A DNA stretch of 64,000 nt from Ardenticatena maritima (GTDB lineage Bacteria; Chloroflexota; Anaerolineae; Ardenticatenales; Ardenticatenaceae). The DNA is taken from positions 372,001 through 436,000 of the forward strand of contig NZ_LGKN01000004.1 of NCBI RefSeq assembly GCF_001306175.1. Direction: 5' to 3'. A model generated the notes under the pieces. The model worked only from the letters and a program-made list of their open reading frames with translations, was not told where the DNA came from and did not search any database. Shown piece by piece: positions 29,111-37,020 of the stretch. A program made the translations under genes and the position numbers. The first letter of the stretch is position 1. Every line of letters starts with the position of its first letter.

Positions 29111-29755
29111 TCACGAAGATAAGCGCGTCAAGTCGAGCCGTTCACGCAACTTCAAACCACGGTGGAATTTGGAACGCCGTTCAATGTCCAACCCAAATTC
29201 TTGCTGAAGCAGGGTAGCAATCTCGTGCAAGTGCTCTTCGTCGGCGTCCAGGCGGCGCTCCACTTCCAGCTCATACCAGGTTTCGGTCAAGTGCCCCGCG
29301 CGCAACTCGACCCGATCGTGGAACAATTCCGCCAAGAAACGCCCCCCTTGCATCACGGCTTTTCGCTCACGATACTGTTCGATGACAAACAGCTCTTCCA
29401 GTGGCAGCGTGTCAATCAACTGCAGCAGGGTATCACGCGCCCGCGAAGGGGGCCACGCATGGACGTGCAATGTGGGTGAGGGGAGCAATGCTTCAATTTC
29501 ATTGCGGCGTTGCACACCCTCGGGTGTGACCGTCGCCAACGTCTTCAACGTCGCCACGGTGCGCCCCTTGCTGGTGCGAAAGCGCAAGCCGTAGCCCGCA
29601 TGCAACAATTCACGCGCCGCGGTGTCGTAATAGACATCATGCACCTGGATCGGCGGCAGTGGTTTGAGCCGAAAGCGCCCTAACTCTTGTAGCGACCGAA
29701 AAGAATGCCAACCACCCGATGGGAGGCGAAACTTTACTTCAAATTCAACGCCCAT
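29111..29755 (-). CDS. CYTH-domain protein (triphosphate tunnel enzyme)
   Basis: 214 aa of the CYTH family (class IV adenylate cyclases, thiamine triphosphatases, inorganic triphosphatases). The N-terminal ExExK signature appears as VEFEVKFRL, residues 3-11, followed by the usual strand pattern with charged residues lining a tunnel (YGLRFRTSKGRTVATLK, and YELEVERRLDADEEHL near the end). It would bind a triphosphate and divalent metal; the actual substrate cannot be told. ATG 29755 follows AAAGGAG. Divergent from the YfhO gene. Confidence 0.85.
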   Translation of the reverse strand: MGVEFEVKFRLPSGGWHSFRSLQELGRFRLKPLPPIQVHDVYYDTAARELLHAGYGLRFRTSKGRTVATLKTLATVTPEGVQRRNEIEALLPSPTLHVHAWPPSRARDTLLQLIDTLPLEELFVIEQYRERKAVMQGGRFLAELFHDRVELRAGHLTETWYELEVERRLDADEEHLHEIATLLQQEFGLDIERRSKFHRGLKLRERLDLTRLSS

Positions 29756-29957
29756 GGTCGAACTCCTTTCGATTTGTCAGCTTTCGGCTCACAAACAAAA
29801 CACAAAATCTCTTCATGATGAAACGGATTTTGCATTGTGCAGGCTATCATCGCCCGTTTATAGACTTTGTCAAACGCGAGTTTTTTCCAGGGCAGGGGGC
29901 AATTGCCAGTCTGAACGAGTTTTATAGAATGGAGCGCTTGCAACCGAGGAGCAACCA

Positions 29958-32162
29958 ATGAACGCGAAACAGGTCAAGCGATTTCAGCAGATTGTCAACA
30001 AAGACGGGGGGATTGTCATCGGGTTGGCGCTCCTTGTGGCGCTTTTCTTTTGGCGCGTCTGGGCGCCCAACGCCGCCGACCGCCGTATCTTTCCCATCGG
30101 CGACTTCACCCATCAATACTGGCCGCTCCGCGCCTTCGCCGCGCGTGAACTGGCCGCCGGCCGCCTGCCTTTCTGGAATCCCCACATTTGGGGTGGACAA
30201 CCCGGTCTGGCAGACCCCCAAATGGCGGCGCTCTATCCCCCCGCCGTCTTGAACGCTCTTTTGCACGGTGGTTCACTGCCCCTCATAGCGCTGGAATGGG
30301 AAGTGATTGCGCATGTCGCATGGGCAACCATCGGCATGTACATCCTCGCGCGCGCCGTCCTGCAAACAAAAACGCGCCTGCCGGCAATTGGTGCGGCGCT
30401 TGCGTTCGGCTTGGGCGGGTATCTCACCGGTTTCCCCGTGCAACAAGTCGCTATTATGGAAACGATCGCGTGGACGCCCTGGTGGCTGTGGACATTGCGC
30501 CGCGCCGCCCTCAGCCAACAGCGCCGGGAACGCATACGCTTCGCTTTGCTTGCCGCCGCCGTCTTCGCGCTGGCACTGCTTGCCGGACACCCCCAAAGTG
30601 CGCTCTACATGGCGTATCTGGGCTTTGCCTACACGCTCTTTTGCTTGTGGCATGCCCCCGTGCGCACATGGTCGCATCGTCTGCTCACGCTGGTGTTGCC
30701 CTTCGCGCTAGGGATTGCCCTCGCGGCTGTTCAACTGCTCCCCACACTCGACTTCATTGCTCGCTCGGAACGCCAGCAACTCGATTTTCAATTTGTCAGC
30801 CCTGGGCTGAACTGGCACGACGTGATTTTTCTGTTCGTCCCCAATGCGGACATCGGTACGCCGCTCTATCTGGGTCCCATCGTCCTCGTTCTGCTCGTCG
30901 CCGCCCTCAAAAGCCGGCATGCATCGCTTGAAAAATGGTTCTGGCTCAGCGTGGGACTGCTTTCGCTCCTGCTCGCATTTGGCGGCACAGGCGCCTTCTA
31001 CGCCATCGCCTACCTGCTGCTCCCCGGCTGGAACGCCGTGCGCAACCAGGAACGCGCTCTGCTCATGTTCAGCGTAGCGCAAGCCTTGTTGGTCGGCTGG
31101 GGGCTGTTGGCGCTGATGACCCCGACAAACACGGTTCGCGCAACCGCCGCCCGTCTGAGCGCAGGAGTAGCCGCCGTTGGGTGGGTGCTGGTTTTCGCCC
31201 TCATGGCACTCGAAAGCCCGTTGACCAACGGCATCCTCATGCTGGCACTGTTCGGTTCGCTCGCATGGCTCATTGTCGCCTTTGCCGAAGAAGCGCCGCA
31301 CCCCCTTGTGCCGGCGAGCCTGCTCACCGTGGTGCTGGCATTCAACTTGATGAGCGTCAATCAACGCTATCACCAGGGTCCCCCACCAGAAACCATCTGG
31401 CCTGAACGCACCCTCTACAACGTGATTGCCGAGACCGCCGGCCACCACCGCGTGAACGACGCCAGCCTGCTTCCGCCCGAAGGCAACGCCGGCATGCTGT
31501 ACGGCTACGAAGCGCTAGGCGGCAACAACCCTTTGCGCCTGGAACGCACACGCCGCTTCTTGAACGCCATTGATTCGTGGTACGAGTGGAAACTGCTCGC
31601 GGTGCAGTACGTCGTCAGCCAGGACCCCAACCTGGACCCCAACGCCTTCTCGCGTCTCTACGAAGAAGAGGGGTTCTTCCTCTGGGAAGTGCGCGAACCG
31701 CGCCCCCGCGCCTGGTCGGTGGCGACGCTGGTGCAGATGACCGACGATGACGCTATCGCCGACCGTGTGGATGACCGCGACTTTGACGCGTACACCACCG
31801 CCATAGTGGAAGTCTCCCCGCCGCCTGTGGAAGGCACCGCCACCGTGAACGTGCTCGACCAGCGCACCGGCTTCTTGCAGGTTGGGGTGCAGGCGTCAGC
31901 GCCCACGTTTGTGGTACTGGCGGAAATCGCCGACCCTGGCTGGCACGCCACGCTCGACGGTCAACCCGTTGAGTGGTTGCGCACCGACGGCTTCATCATT
32001 GGCGTGCCCGTCCCCCCCGGTGAACACACGCTGACGCTCACCTACCGCCCACCGCGCTGGCTGTTGGGGCTGGGCGTCAGCAGCGTGGCGTGGTTGCTCT
32101 GGTGTGGGGGGCTCTTCTGGGCGTGGCGCAGCCACAGACGCGAGGAAGCCCATGCGGCCTAA
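29958..32162 (+). CDS. YfhO-family integral membrane protein
   Basis: 734 aa. About 11-12 hydrophobic helices in the first 460 residues, then a C-terminal extracytoplasmic beta domain (about 540-700) and a last helix (about 700-722). The segment FPIGDFTHQYWPLRAFAAREL followed by LPFWNPHIWGGQPGLADPQ is diagnostic for the YfhO family, related in fold to GT-C glycosyltransferases; Bacillus YfhO helps glycosylate lipoteichoic acid. Likely modifies a cell-envelope polymer. ATG follows GAGGAG. The stop overlaps the next gene, a GT9 glycosyltransferase, by 11 bp. Confidence 0.85.
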   Translation: MNAKQVKRFQQIVNKDGGIVIGLALLVALFFWRVWAPNAADRRIFPIGDFTHQYWPLRAFAARELAAGRLPFWNPHIWGGQPGLADPQMAALYPPAVLNALLHGGSLPLIALEWEVIAHVAWATIGMYILARAVLQTKTRLPAIGAALAFGLGGYLTGFPVQQVAIMETIAWTPWWLWTLRRAALSQQRRERIRFALLAAAVFALALLAGHPQSALYMAYLGFAYTLFCLWHAPVRTWSHRLLTLVLPFALGIALAAVQLLPTLDFIARSERQQLDFQFVSPGLNWHDVIFLFVPNADIGTPLYLGPIVLVLLVAALKSRHASLEKWFWLSVGLLSLLLAFGGTGAFYAIAYLLLPGWNAVRNQERALLMFSVAQALLVGWGLLALMTPTNTVRATAARLSAGVAAVGWVLVFALMALESPLTNGILMLALFGSLAWLIVAFAEEAPHPLVPASLLTVVLAFNLMSVNQRYHQGPPPETIWPERTLYNVIAETAGHHRVNDASLLPPEGNAGMLYGYEALGGNNPLRLERTRRFLNAIDSWYEWKLLAVQYVVSQDPNLDPNAFSRLYEEEGFFLWEVREPRPRAWSVATLVQMTDDDAIADRVDDRDFDAYTTAIVEVSPPPVEGTATVNVLDQRTGFLQVGVQASAPTFVVLAEIADPGWHATLDGQPVEWLRTDGFIIGVPVPPGEHTLTLTYRPPRWLLGLGVSSVAWLLWCGGLFWAWRSHRREEAHAA

Positions 32163-33258
32163 CGGGCTGGAACGCGCGTTGTGGTTGGCGTCAGCGGTAC
32201 GCCGCCCCTGGCAGAACCGCACATTCCGCCCACCGCGCCGCGTGCTCATCATCAAACCGTGCTGTGTGGGCGATGTCCTGCTCGCGACGCCCACCCTTGC
32301 CGCCTTCCACCGCGCTTTTCCCCACGCCCAATTTGAGTGGCTGGTGGGCGCACACGCTCGCCCCATGCTGGTGAACAACCCCCGCCTGCATGCGCTCATC
32401 GCAAGCGGCAACGTTTTGGGTGGGGGCGCCTACACCTGGCGCGAATTCCTGACGCTCGCACGCCACCTACGCCGGCGGCGCTACGATACCGCCATCGTGC
32501 TTGAACGCTCCCCCCTGCTGGGACTTCTGGCGGCGCTTGCCGGTATCCCGCAACGCCTGGGGCTTGATTCCGGCGGGCGAGGGCTTTTTCACACGCACAC
32601 TGCACCGGTGCCCGCCGAACTTCGCCACGAAGCCGAACTCTACCTTGACGTGGCGCGTGTTGTCGGCGTCCCCACCGACGGCGTACGCAGTGAATTCTAC
32701 CCCACTGAAACGGCGCGCGCACGCATACACGCCCTGCTGGGCGAAACGCGCCCCATCGTCATTCACCCGGCGGGGGGCGAAAATCCCGGCATGGTCTTGC
32801 TCAGCAAGCGCTGGCCTGCCTCGCGCTTTGCGGCGGTGGCGCGCCACTTTGCCGCCCAGGGACGCCGCGTGGTGGTTATCGGTGGACCCAACGACCAGGC
32901 GCTGGCGAGCGACGTTGCCGGCACATGGGCGGAATCGCTTGCCGGTACGCTTTCATGGGATGAAACAGGCGCTCTGCTGGAACGCGCGGCGCTCTTCATC
33001 GGCAACGATACCGGCGCAATGCACCTTGCCGCGGCGTGCGGCGCGCCCGTCATCGCCATCTTCGGCCCCAGCGACCCCGCCCGCTACGCGCCCTACACCC
33101 CGCGCAGCCTCACGCTCTGGCACCGCGTAGGGTGCAACCCCTGTTTTGAGCATGGACGCGCCCGCCCCGATTGTTGCCCCAACCGCGCCATTGAAGCGGT
33201 CTCGGTGGATGAAGTGATTGCCGCCGCCGAGCACCTCCTCGGCGCGGCGTCGGCATAA
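32152..33258 (+). CDS. Glycosyltransferase family 9 (heptosyltransferase-like)
   Basis: 368 aa with the GT-B fold of ADP-heptose transferases. The N-terminal domain opens VLIIKPCCVGDVLLATPTL, the usual acceptor-domain motif, and the C-terminal domain has the nucleotide-sugar stretch FIGNDTGAMHLAAACGAPVIAIFGPSDP. Start at ATG 32152 (GAGGAAG upstream), overlapping yfhO by 11 bp. In a lineage not expected to make lipopolysaccharide it probably builds another surface glycan; that is inference. A terminator follows. Confidence 0.88.
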   Translation: MRPNGLERALWLASAVRRPWQNRTFRPPRRVLIIKPCCVGDVLLATPTLAAFHRAFPHAQFEWLVGAHARPMLVNNPRLHALIASGNVLGGGAYTWREFLTLARHLRRRRYDTAIVLERSPLLGLLAALAGIPQRLGLDSGGRGLFHTHTAPVPAELRHEAELYLDVARVVGVPTDGVRSEFYPTETARARIHALLGETRPIVIHPAGGENPGMVLLSKRWPASRFAAVARHFAAQGRRVVVIGGPNDQALASDVAGTWAESLAGTLSWDETGALLERAALFIGNDTGAMHLAAACGAPVIAIFGPSDPARYAPYTPRSLTLWHRVGCNPCFEHGRARPDCCPNRAIEAVSVDEVIAAAEHLLGAASA

Positions 33259-33288
33259 AAAAAGCCACCCGTGCAGGGTGGCCGTTTT
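33256..33288. terminator. Terminator between GT9 and response-regulator genes
   Basis: Stem GCCACCC / GGGTGGC with a 5-base loop, A-tract of seven on the left and TTTT on the right; serves convergent genes, best in the leftward direction. Confidence 0.7.
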
Positions 33289-33303
33289 GCCAAGGGCAAC
33301 CTT

Positions 33304-34053
33304 TTACTCTTTCGGCTTGTCTTGTGCGCTCGATTCCTGCTGTTCTTTCTGCAAACGCTTGTAATCCACAAACCGATAGCCCGTGCCGTACTCGGTCAAA
33401 ATGTAGCGTGGGTTGCTGGGGTCGGGTTCGATTTTTTTGCGCAGATAGGTGATGTACAGCCGCACATACTCCGGCGTGCCCTGGTACTCGTGCCCCCACA
33501 CTTTCGCCAGCAACATGTCATGCGTCATCACCCAGCCCGCATTCTTCACCAGGTGGTAGAGCAACTTCCACTCAGTGGGGCGCAGTTTGACCCGCTTCCC
33601 CCCCACAATCACCTCCTGATTGCGGAAATCAATCGTGAGATAATCATCAATTTTGAGCAAGCCTTCTTCGGTTTCCACCTGGCGCGTGCGCCGCAACACC
33701 GCCCGAATGCGGCTGACCAACTCGCGCGGGCTGAACGGCTTGCCCAGATAGTCGTCGGCGCCCAAATCCAAACCGCGCACGCGGTCTTCTTCATCGTTGC
33801 GTACCGTCAGCATGATGACGGGGACGTCGCTCACTTCGCGAATGTACTGCAACGTCTCAAAGCCATCCAATTTGGGCATGCGCACATCCAGCAAGACCAA
33901 ATCGGGCAGCCAATCGCGCACTTTTTCGAGCGCTTCCATCCCGTCGGCGGCTTCTTCAACCAGAAAGCCCTCTGATTCAAGGTTCATGCGAATGAAGCGC
34001 CGCATGCGGTCTTCGTCATCCACAATGAGAATTTTCGCTTTGCTCTCACTCAT
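33304..34053 (-). CDS. OmpR/PhoB-family response regulator (orphan)
   Basis: 249 aa. Receiver domain (about 8-120): acidic pocket IVDDED, phospho-acceptor Asp in LVLLDVRMP, Thr in MLTVRND and Lys in LGKPF. Winged-helix output domain (about 135-235) with [14 protein letters not shown] and the recognition helix region [14 protein letters not shown]. The Gln/Glu/Lys tail is about 20 residues. No histidine kinase gene is adjacent, so the partner is elsewhere. Followed by the terminator shared with GT9. Confidence 0.92.
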   Translation of the reverse strand: MSESKAKILIVDDEDRMRRFIRMNLESEGFLVEEAADGMEALEKVRDWLPDLVLLDVRMPKLDGFETLQYIREVSDVPVIMLTVRNDEEDRVRGLDLGADDYLGKPFSPRELVSRIRAVLRRTRQVETEEGLLKIDDYLTIDFRNQEVIVGGKRVKLRPTEWKLLYHLVKNAGWVMTHDMLLAKVWGHEYQGTPEYVRLYITYLRKKIEPDPSNPRYILTEYGTGYRFVDYKRLQKEQQESSAQDKPKE

Positions 34054-34130
34054 AGCGTGGCTCCATGCGTCGTTTGCGCGAATTCATGGGGAGAGCATAC
34101 CAGAAAGCCGACCAACCGAAAAATCGCCGC

Positions 34131-35474
34131 TCAGGTGCTCGCTACCGTGGGCGTTTCGTCTTCGACCGGTTCGACGAGCAAGGTCATGCCTTCCAGCCCC
34201 ACCACACGCACCCGCCGCCCCACGTCAAGCGTGCCGTTCAGGCTCCGCGCGCGCCAGACTTCGCCATGCACATGCACAATGCCTTCCGGCGTCAGGGGTT
34301 CGCGCACCACCCCCACCAGTCCAATCATGCCCTCCTGTCCCGTGACGGGCGGCTTTTTGCGCAAGCGCACCACTGTGGTCAGCACGAAAATCGAGAACAA
34401 CACCAGCAGCACCGCCATTGTCAGCAGGAAGGGGAGCGACACGGTGGCGTACTCACGCCCGTTGAAGAGCAAAAGCCCCGCAAGCACAAACGCAATACCG
34501 CCCCCCAGCGCAAACACCCCCACCGAGGGGGAAAGAACTTCCAGGAAGAAGAGGAAGAACGCCAACAGCAGCAAGCCCAAGCCGGCAAAATTGGCGTCCA
34601 GCACGCCCAGCGCATAAAAGCCGAGCACCAGGGCAATCACGCCAAAAATGCCCGCGACATAGCCGCCTGGGCTTTGCAATTCGATGAGAATGGCGACCCC
34701 CGCCAGCGAGAGCAACAACAGCGCAATGTTGGGGTCGGCAATGGTGTGCAGGAATTGTTCCAGCGGCGTCATGGGCAGTTCGACGATGACGGCATCGCGC
34801 AGGTGCAATGTGTGCGGTTCCCCCTGCACTTCCACGCTCACCCCGTCCACCTGTTCAAGCAAGTCGGGCACATCGCGCGCAATGGCATCAATCAACCCCA
34901 ATTCCAGCGCCTCATCCGCCGTAGCGACAACGGCTTCGCGCACAGCCAGTTCTGCCCATTCCGCGGCGTCGGGTCCTCGCCGTTCGGCATGCGCGCGAAT
35001 ACTGGCGACAAGGTCGTTGGTGATTTTCCTCGCCAGCGTTTCGTCCATCTCGGCACCGCTAGCGTCCACCGGCGACGCCGCGCCCATGGTGGTTTTGGGC
35101 GCCATCGCCGCCACATGCGCCGCCAGCACCACGAACGTCCCCGCCGAAGCCGCCCGTGCCCCGCTCGGCCAGACAAAGACCGCCACCGGCACTTGGGCGT
35201 TGTCCAGGTGGCGCACCACATCGCCCATCACCTCCACAGAGCCGCCGGGCGTGTCAAGCCGCAAGACAATCAACTCGGCGTCCCGTTGCAGGGCTTCTTT
35301 CTCCGCACGTTCCAAGTACGAGACCAGAACGGGTGTGACAGGCCCCTCAAACGTGAGTACCAGCACCTGCGGGCGTTCGCTTTGCGCCAGCGCCGCCAGC
35401 GGGTGAACGATATTCGCCCAAACCAGCAACAACAACACCGTCAACGACCAGAGCGTGCGCCCTTTTGTGTTCAT
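34131..35474 (-). CDS. NfeD-family membrane serine protease (ClpP-like)
   Basis: 447 aa full-length NfeD. Signal peptide (about 1-30, ending PLAALAQS), ClpP/crotonase-like protease domain with the catalytic Ser in GARAASAGTFV and the substrate-binding LRLDTPGGSVEVM strand, then four to five transmembrane helices (about 235-370) and a C-terminal OB-fold (about 385-445) starting VGVVREPLTPEG. Partners are usually SPFH/stomatin proteins, none of which is seen here. Start at ATG 35474; ATG 35483 is also in frame. Confidence 0.9.
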   Translation of the reverse strand: MNTKGRTLWSLTVLLLLVWANIVHPLAALAQSERPQVLVLTFEGPVTPVLVSYLERAEKEALQRDAELIVLRLDTPGGSVEVMGDVVRHLDNAQVPVAVFVWPSGARAASAGTFVVLAAHVAAMAPKTTMGAASPVDASGAEMDETLARKITNDLVASIRAHAERRGPDAAEWAELAVREAVVATADEALELGLIDAIARDVPDLLEQVDGVSVEVQGEPHTLHLRDAVIVELPMTPLEQFLHTIADPNIALLLLSLAGVAILIELQSPGGYVAGIFGVIALVLGFYALGVLDANFAGLGLLLLAFFLFFLEVLSPSVGVFALGGGIAFVLAGLLLFNGREYATVSLPFLLTMAVLLVLFSIFVLTTVVRLRKKPPVTGQEGMIGLVGVVREPLTPEGIVHVHGEVWRARSLNGTLDVGRRVRVVGLEGMTLLVEPVEDETPTVAST

Positions 35475-35515
35475 CGGTATCACCTTCCCCTTTCGTTAGC
35501 CATTGTGTTGATCCT

Positions 35516-35543
35516 ATTGTACCAACACTACGCCCAGCAACAA
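35516..35543 (-). promoter_or_regulatory. Probable promoter of the NfeD gene
   Basis: TTGTTG, 16-bp spacer, TACAAT on the minus strand; leader of about 35 nt to ATG 35474. Confidence 0.45.
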
Positions 35544-35604
35544 CAGCCCTCTTTGTTGTACGTCTCCCCGGCATCATGCGTTGCCGCACCATGCGGCAAA
35601 AGCC

Positions 35605-35634
35605 AAAAGCCGCCCCACGTGTGCGGAGCGGCTT
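35605..35634 (-). terminator. Terminator of the antiporter gene
   Basis: On the minus strand AAGCCGCTCC / GGGGCGGCTT, 10 bp with one G-U, then TTTTGGCTTTT. It lies 24 bp past the antiporter stop. Confidence 0.7.
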
Positions 35635-35657
35635 GGGAAACGACGCCACGATCGCTT

Positions 35658-36896
35658 TTAGAGTTCGTGCAGCGGTAGCGGTTCGCCGCTTTCTTCCAAC
35701 ACCTCTTCCGGCGAAAGGCGCAGTGCCCAGCGCAACAAGGGCGGTGTAAGAAGCGTTGTCGCCAGCACCATGAGCACCGTCACGGCGAAAATGTCGGCGC
35801 CGATAACGCCCTGGCTGAGCCCAATGGTGGCGACAATCAAGCCCACCTCGCCGCGCGAAATCATGCCAACACCCAGTTGAAACGCCGCCCGCGGTTCAAA
35901 GCCGCCCAGCCGTGCGCCGACACCGCACCCCACCACTTTGCCAAGCACCGCCACCAGCACCAGCAACCCCCCGAAGAGCCATTGTTGCTGGTTCAACACG
36001 CGCAAATTGGCGTTCAACCCAATGTTGACCAGGAAAACGGGCACCAGAAAGCCAAACGCAATGGGGAAAAGCCGGTCGGCGATTTTGTGTTGCAGGCGGC
36101 TTTGCGTGAGAATGAGCCCCGCAAGGAAAGTGCCCGTGATAGGCGCGACGGCGCCCAGCGTTTCCGCCGCCCAGCCGTAGATGAACATGATGGCCAGCAC
36201 CGCCGCCACCATGGACTCCGCGAGCGGAATTTCATCCATCCACTCGACAAAGCGCGGCAACACCGCACGCCCAACCACGTAGCCGCCGACGAGGAAGAGC
36301 ACCATGCGCACCACCAGCCACACCAAGCCCGCGCCGGTGGAACCAGCCCCCGCCAGTGCGACGAAGAGGCTGAGAATGAGAATGCCCAACACGTCGTCCA
36401 CCACTGCCGCGCCAAGCAGCGCAATCCCCACTTTGGAACGCAAGTAGCCCAACTCCATGAGCGTTTGCGCGGAGATACTCACGCTTGTGGCGGTGAGAAT
36501 AATGCCGATGAAGACCGCTTCCAGGCCCGGATAGCCGAACAGGAGCGCCAGCAACGCCCCCAACACGAGCGGGACAACCACACCAGAAACCCCCGCCCAG
36601 ACGGCAACCGCGCCACTGCGAAAAAATTCCTCCGGCTCGATTTCCAGCCCCGCCAGGAACATGAGCACCAGCACGCCCAGTTCCGCCAAGAGGTGGAACG
36701 TTTCTTGCATGGTTTCATGGTGTTCGGCGAAGATCGGCCAGCCAAGCAAGCCGAGGACGGTCGGTCCTAAAATCAAGCCGGCTAGCAATTCCCCCAGCAC
36801 CGCCGGCTGGTCGAAACGGGTGCTGAGCCACCCCAGCCCCTTCGCTGTCAACAAGACAATTGACAATGTAAGAAACAAGACCAATGTTGCTGACAT
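35658..36896 (-). CDS. CPA2-family cation/proton antiporter
   Basis: 412 aa with 12-13 transmembrane helices, Kef/NapA type without a C-terminal TrkA-N domain. The helix-5/6 region holds the Asp of LGAAVVDDVLGILILSLF, expected to carry the cation and proton, and the GxxL...P unwound helices (ELLAGLILGPTVLG). Start ATG 36896 follows GGGAGGGAG; the long upstream frame crosses the promoter and a terminator-like hairpin, so it is not coding. The missing regulatory domain distinguishes it from KefB/KefC. Confidence 0.9.
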   Translation of the reverse strand: MSATLVLFLTLSIVLLTAKGLGWLSTRFDQPAVLGELLAGLILGPTVLGLLGWPIFAEHHETMQETFHLLAELGVLVLMFLAGLEIEPEEFFRSGAVAVWAGVSGVVVPLVLGALLALLFGYPGLEAVFIGIILTATSVSISAQTLMELGYLRSKVGIALLGAAVVDDVLGILILSLFVALAGAGSTGAGLVWLVVRMVLFLVGGYVVGRAVLPRFVEWMDEIPLAESMVAAVLAIMFIYGWAAETLGAVAPITGTFLAGLILTQSRLQHKIADRLFPIAFGFLVPVFLVNIGLNANLRVLNQQQWLFGGLLVLVAVLGKVVGCGVGARLGGFEPRAAFQLGVGMISRGEVGLIVATIGLSQGVIGADIFAVTVLMVLATTLLTPPLLRWALRLSPEEVLEESGEPLPLHEL

Positions 36897-36909
36897 ATCT
36901 CCCTCCCAT

Positions 36910-36939
36910 AAAAAAACCGGCACGGCCTGGCGCGCCGGT
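36910..36939 (-). terminator. Terminator-like hairpin inside the antiporter leader
   Basis: On the minus strand ACCGGCGCG / CGTGCCGGT (9 bp, one G-U) with a 6-base loop and seven Us, ending 2-3 nt before the ribosome-binding site. It can end transcription from the glycosyltransferase genes upstream, but it also lies downstream of the antiporter's own promoter, so it may act as an attenuator. Confidence 0.7.
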
Positions 36940-36957
36940 GTCAAGCGTGATAGTCCA

Positions 36958-36985
36958 ATTATAGCCCCATCTGAAATAGACTCAA
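36958..36985 (-). promoter_or_regulatory. Promoter of the antiporter gene
   Basis: TTGAGT, 16-bp spacer, consensus TATAAT on the minus strand. Start near 36951, about 12 nt before the leader hairpin. Confidence 0.6.
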
Positions 36986-37020
36986 CCTCCGTTTGTGTAG
37001 TCCCTTCCCGCCCAAATGGG

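Noticed and set aside
29746-29961. 72-80-codon plus-strand frame between the CYTH and YfhO genes
   Set aside because: No ribosome-binding site, and its first third overlaps the start of the CYTH gene; the region looks like a divergent promoter gap.
33304-34053. The OmpR-type regulator as the protein that binds the 35-bp dyads
   Set aside because: OmpR/PhoB proteins usually bind direct repeats, and the gene is 10 kb away with no shared arrangement; there is no evidence for the link.
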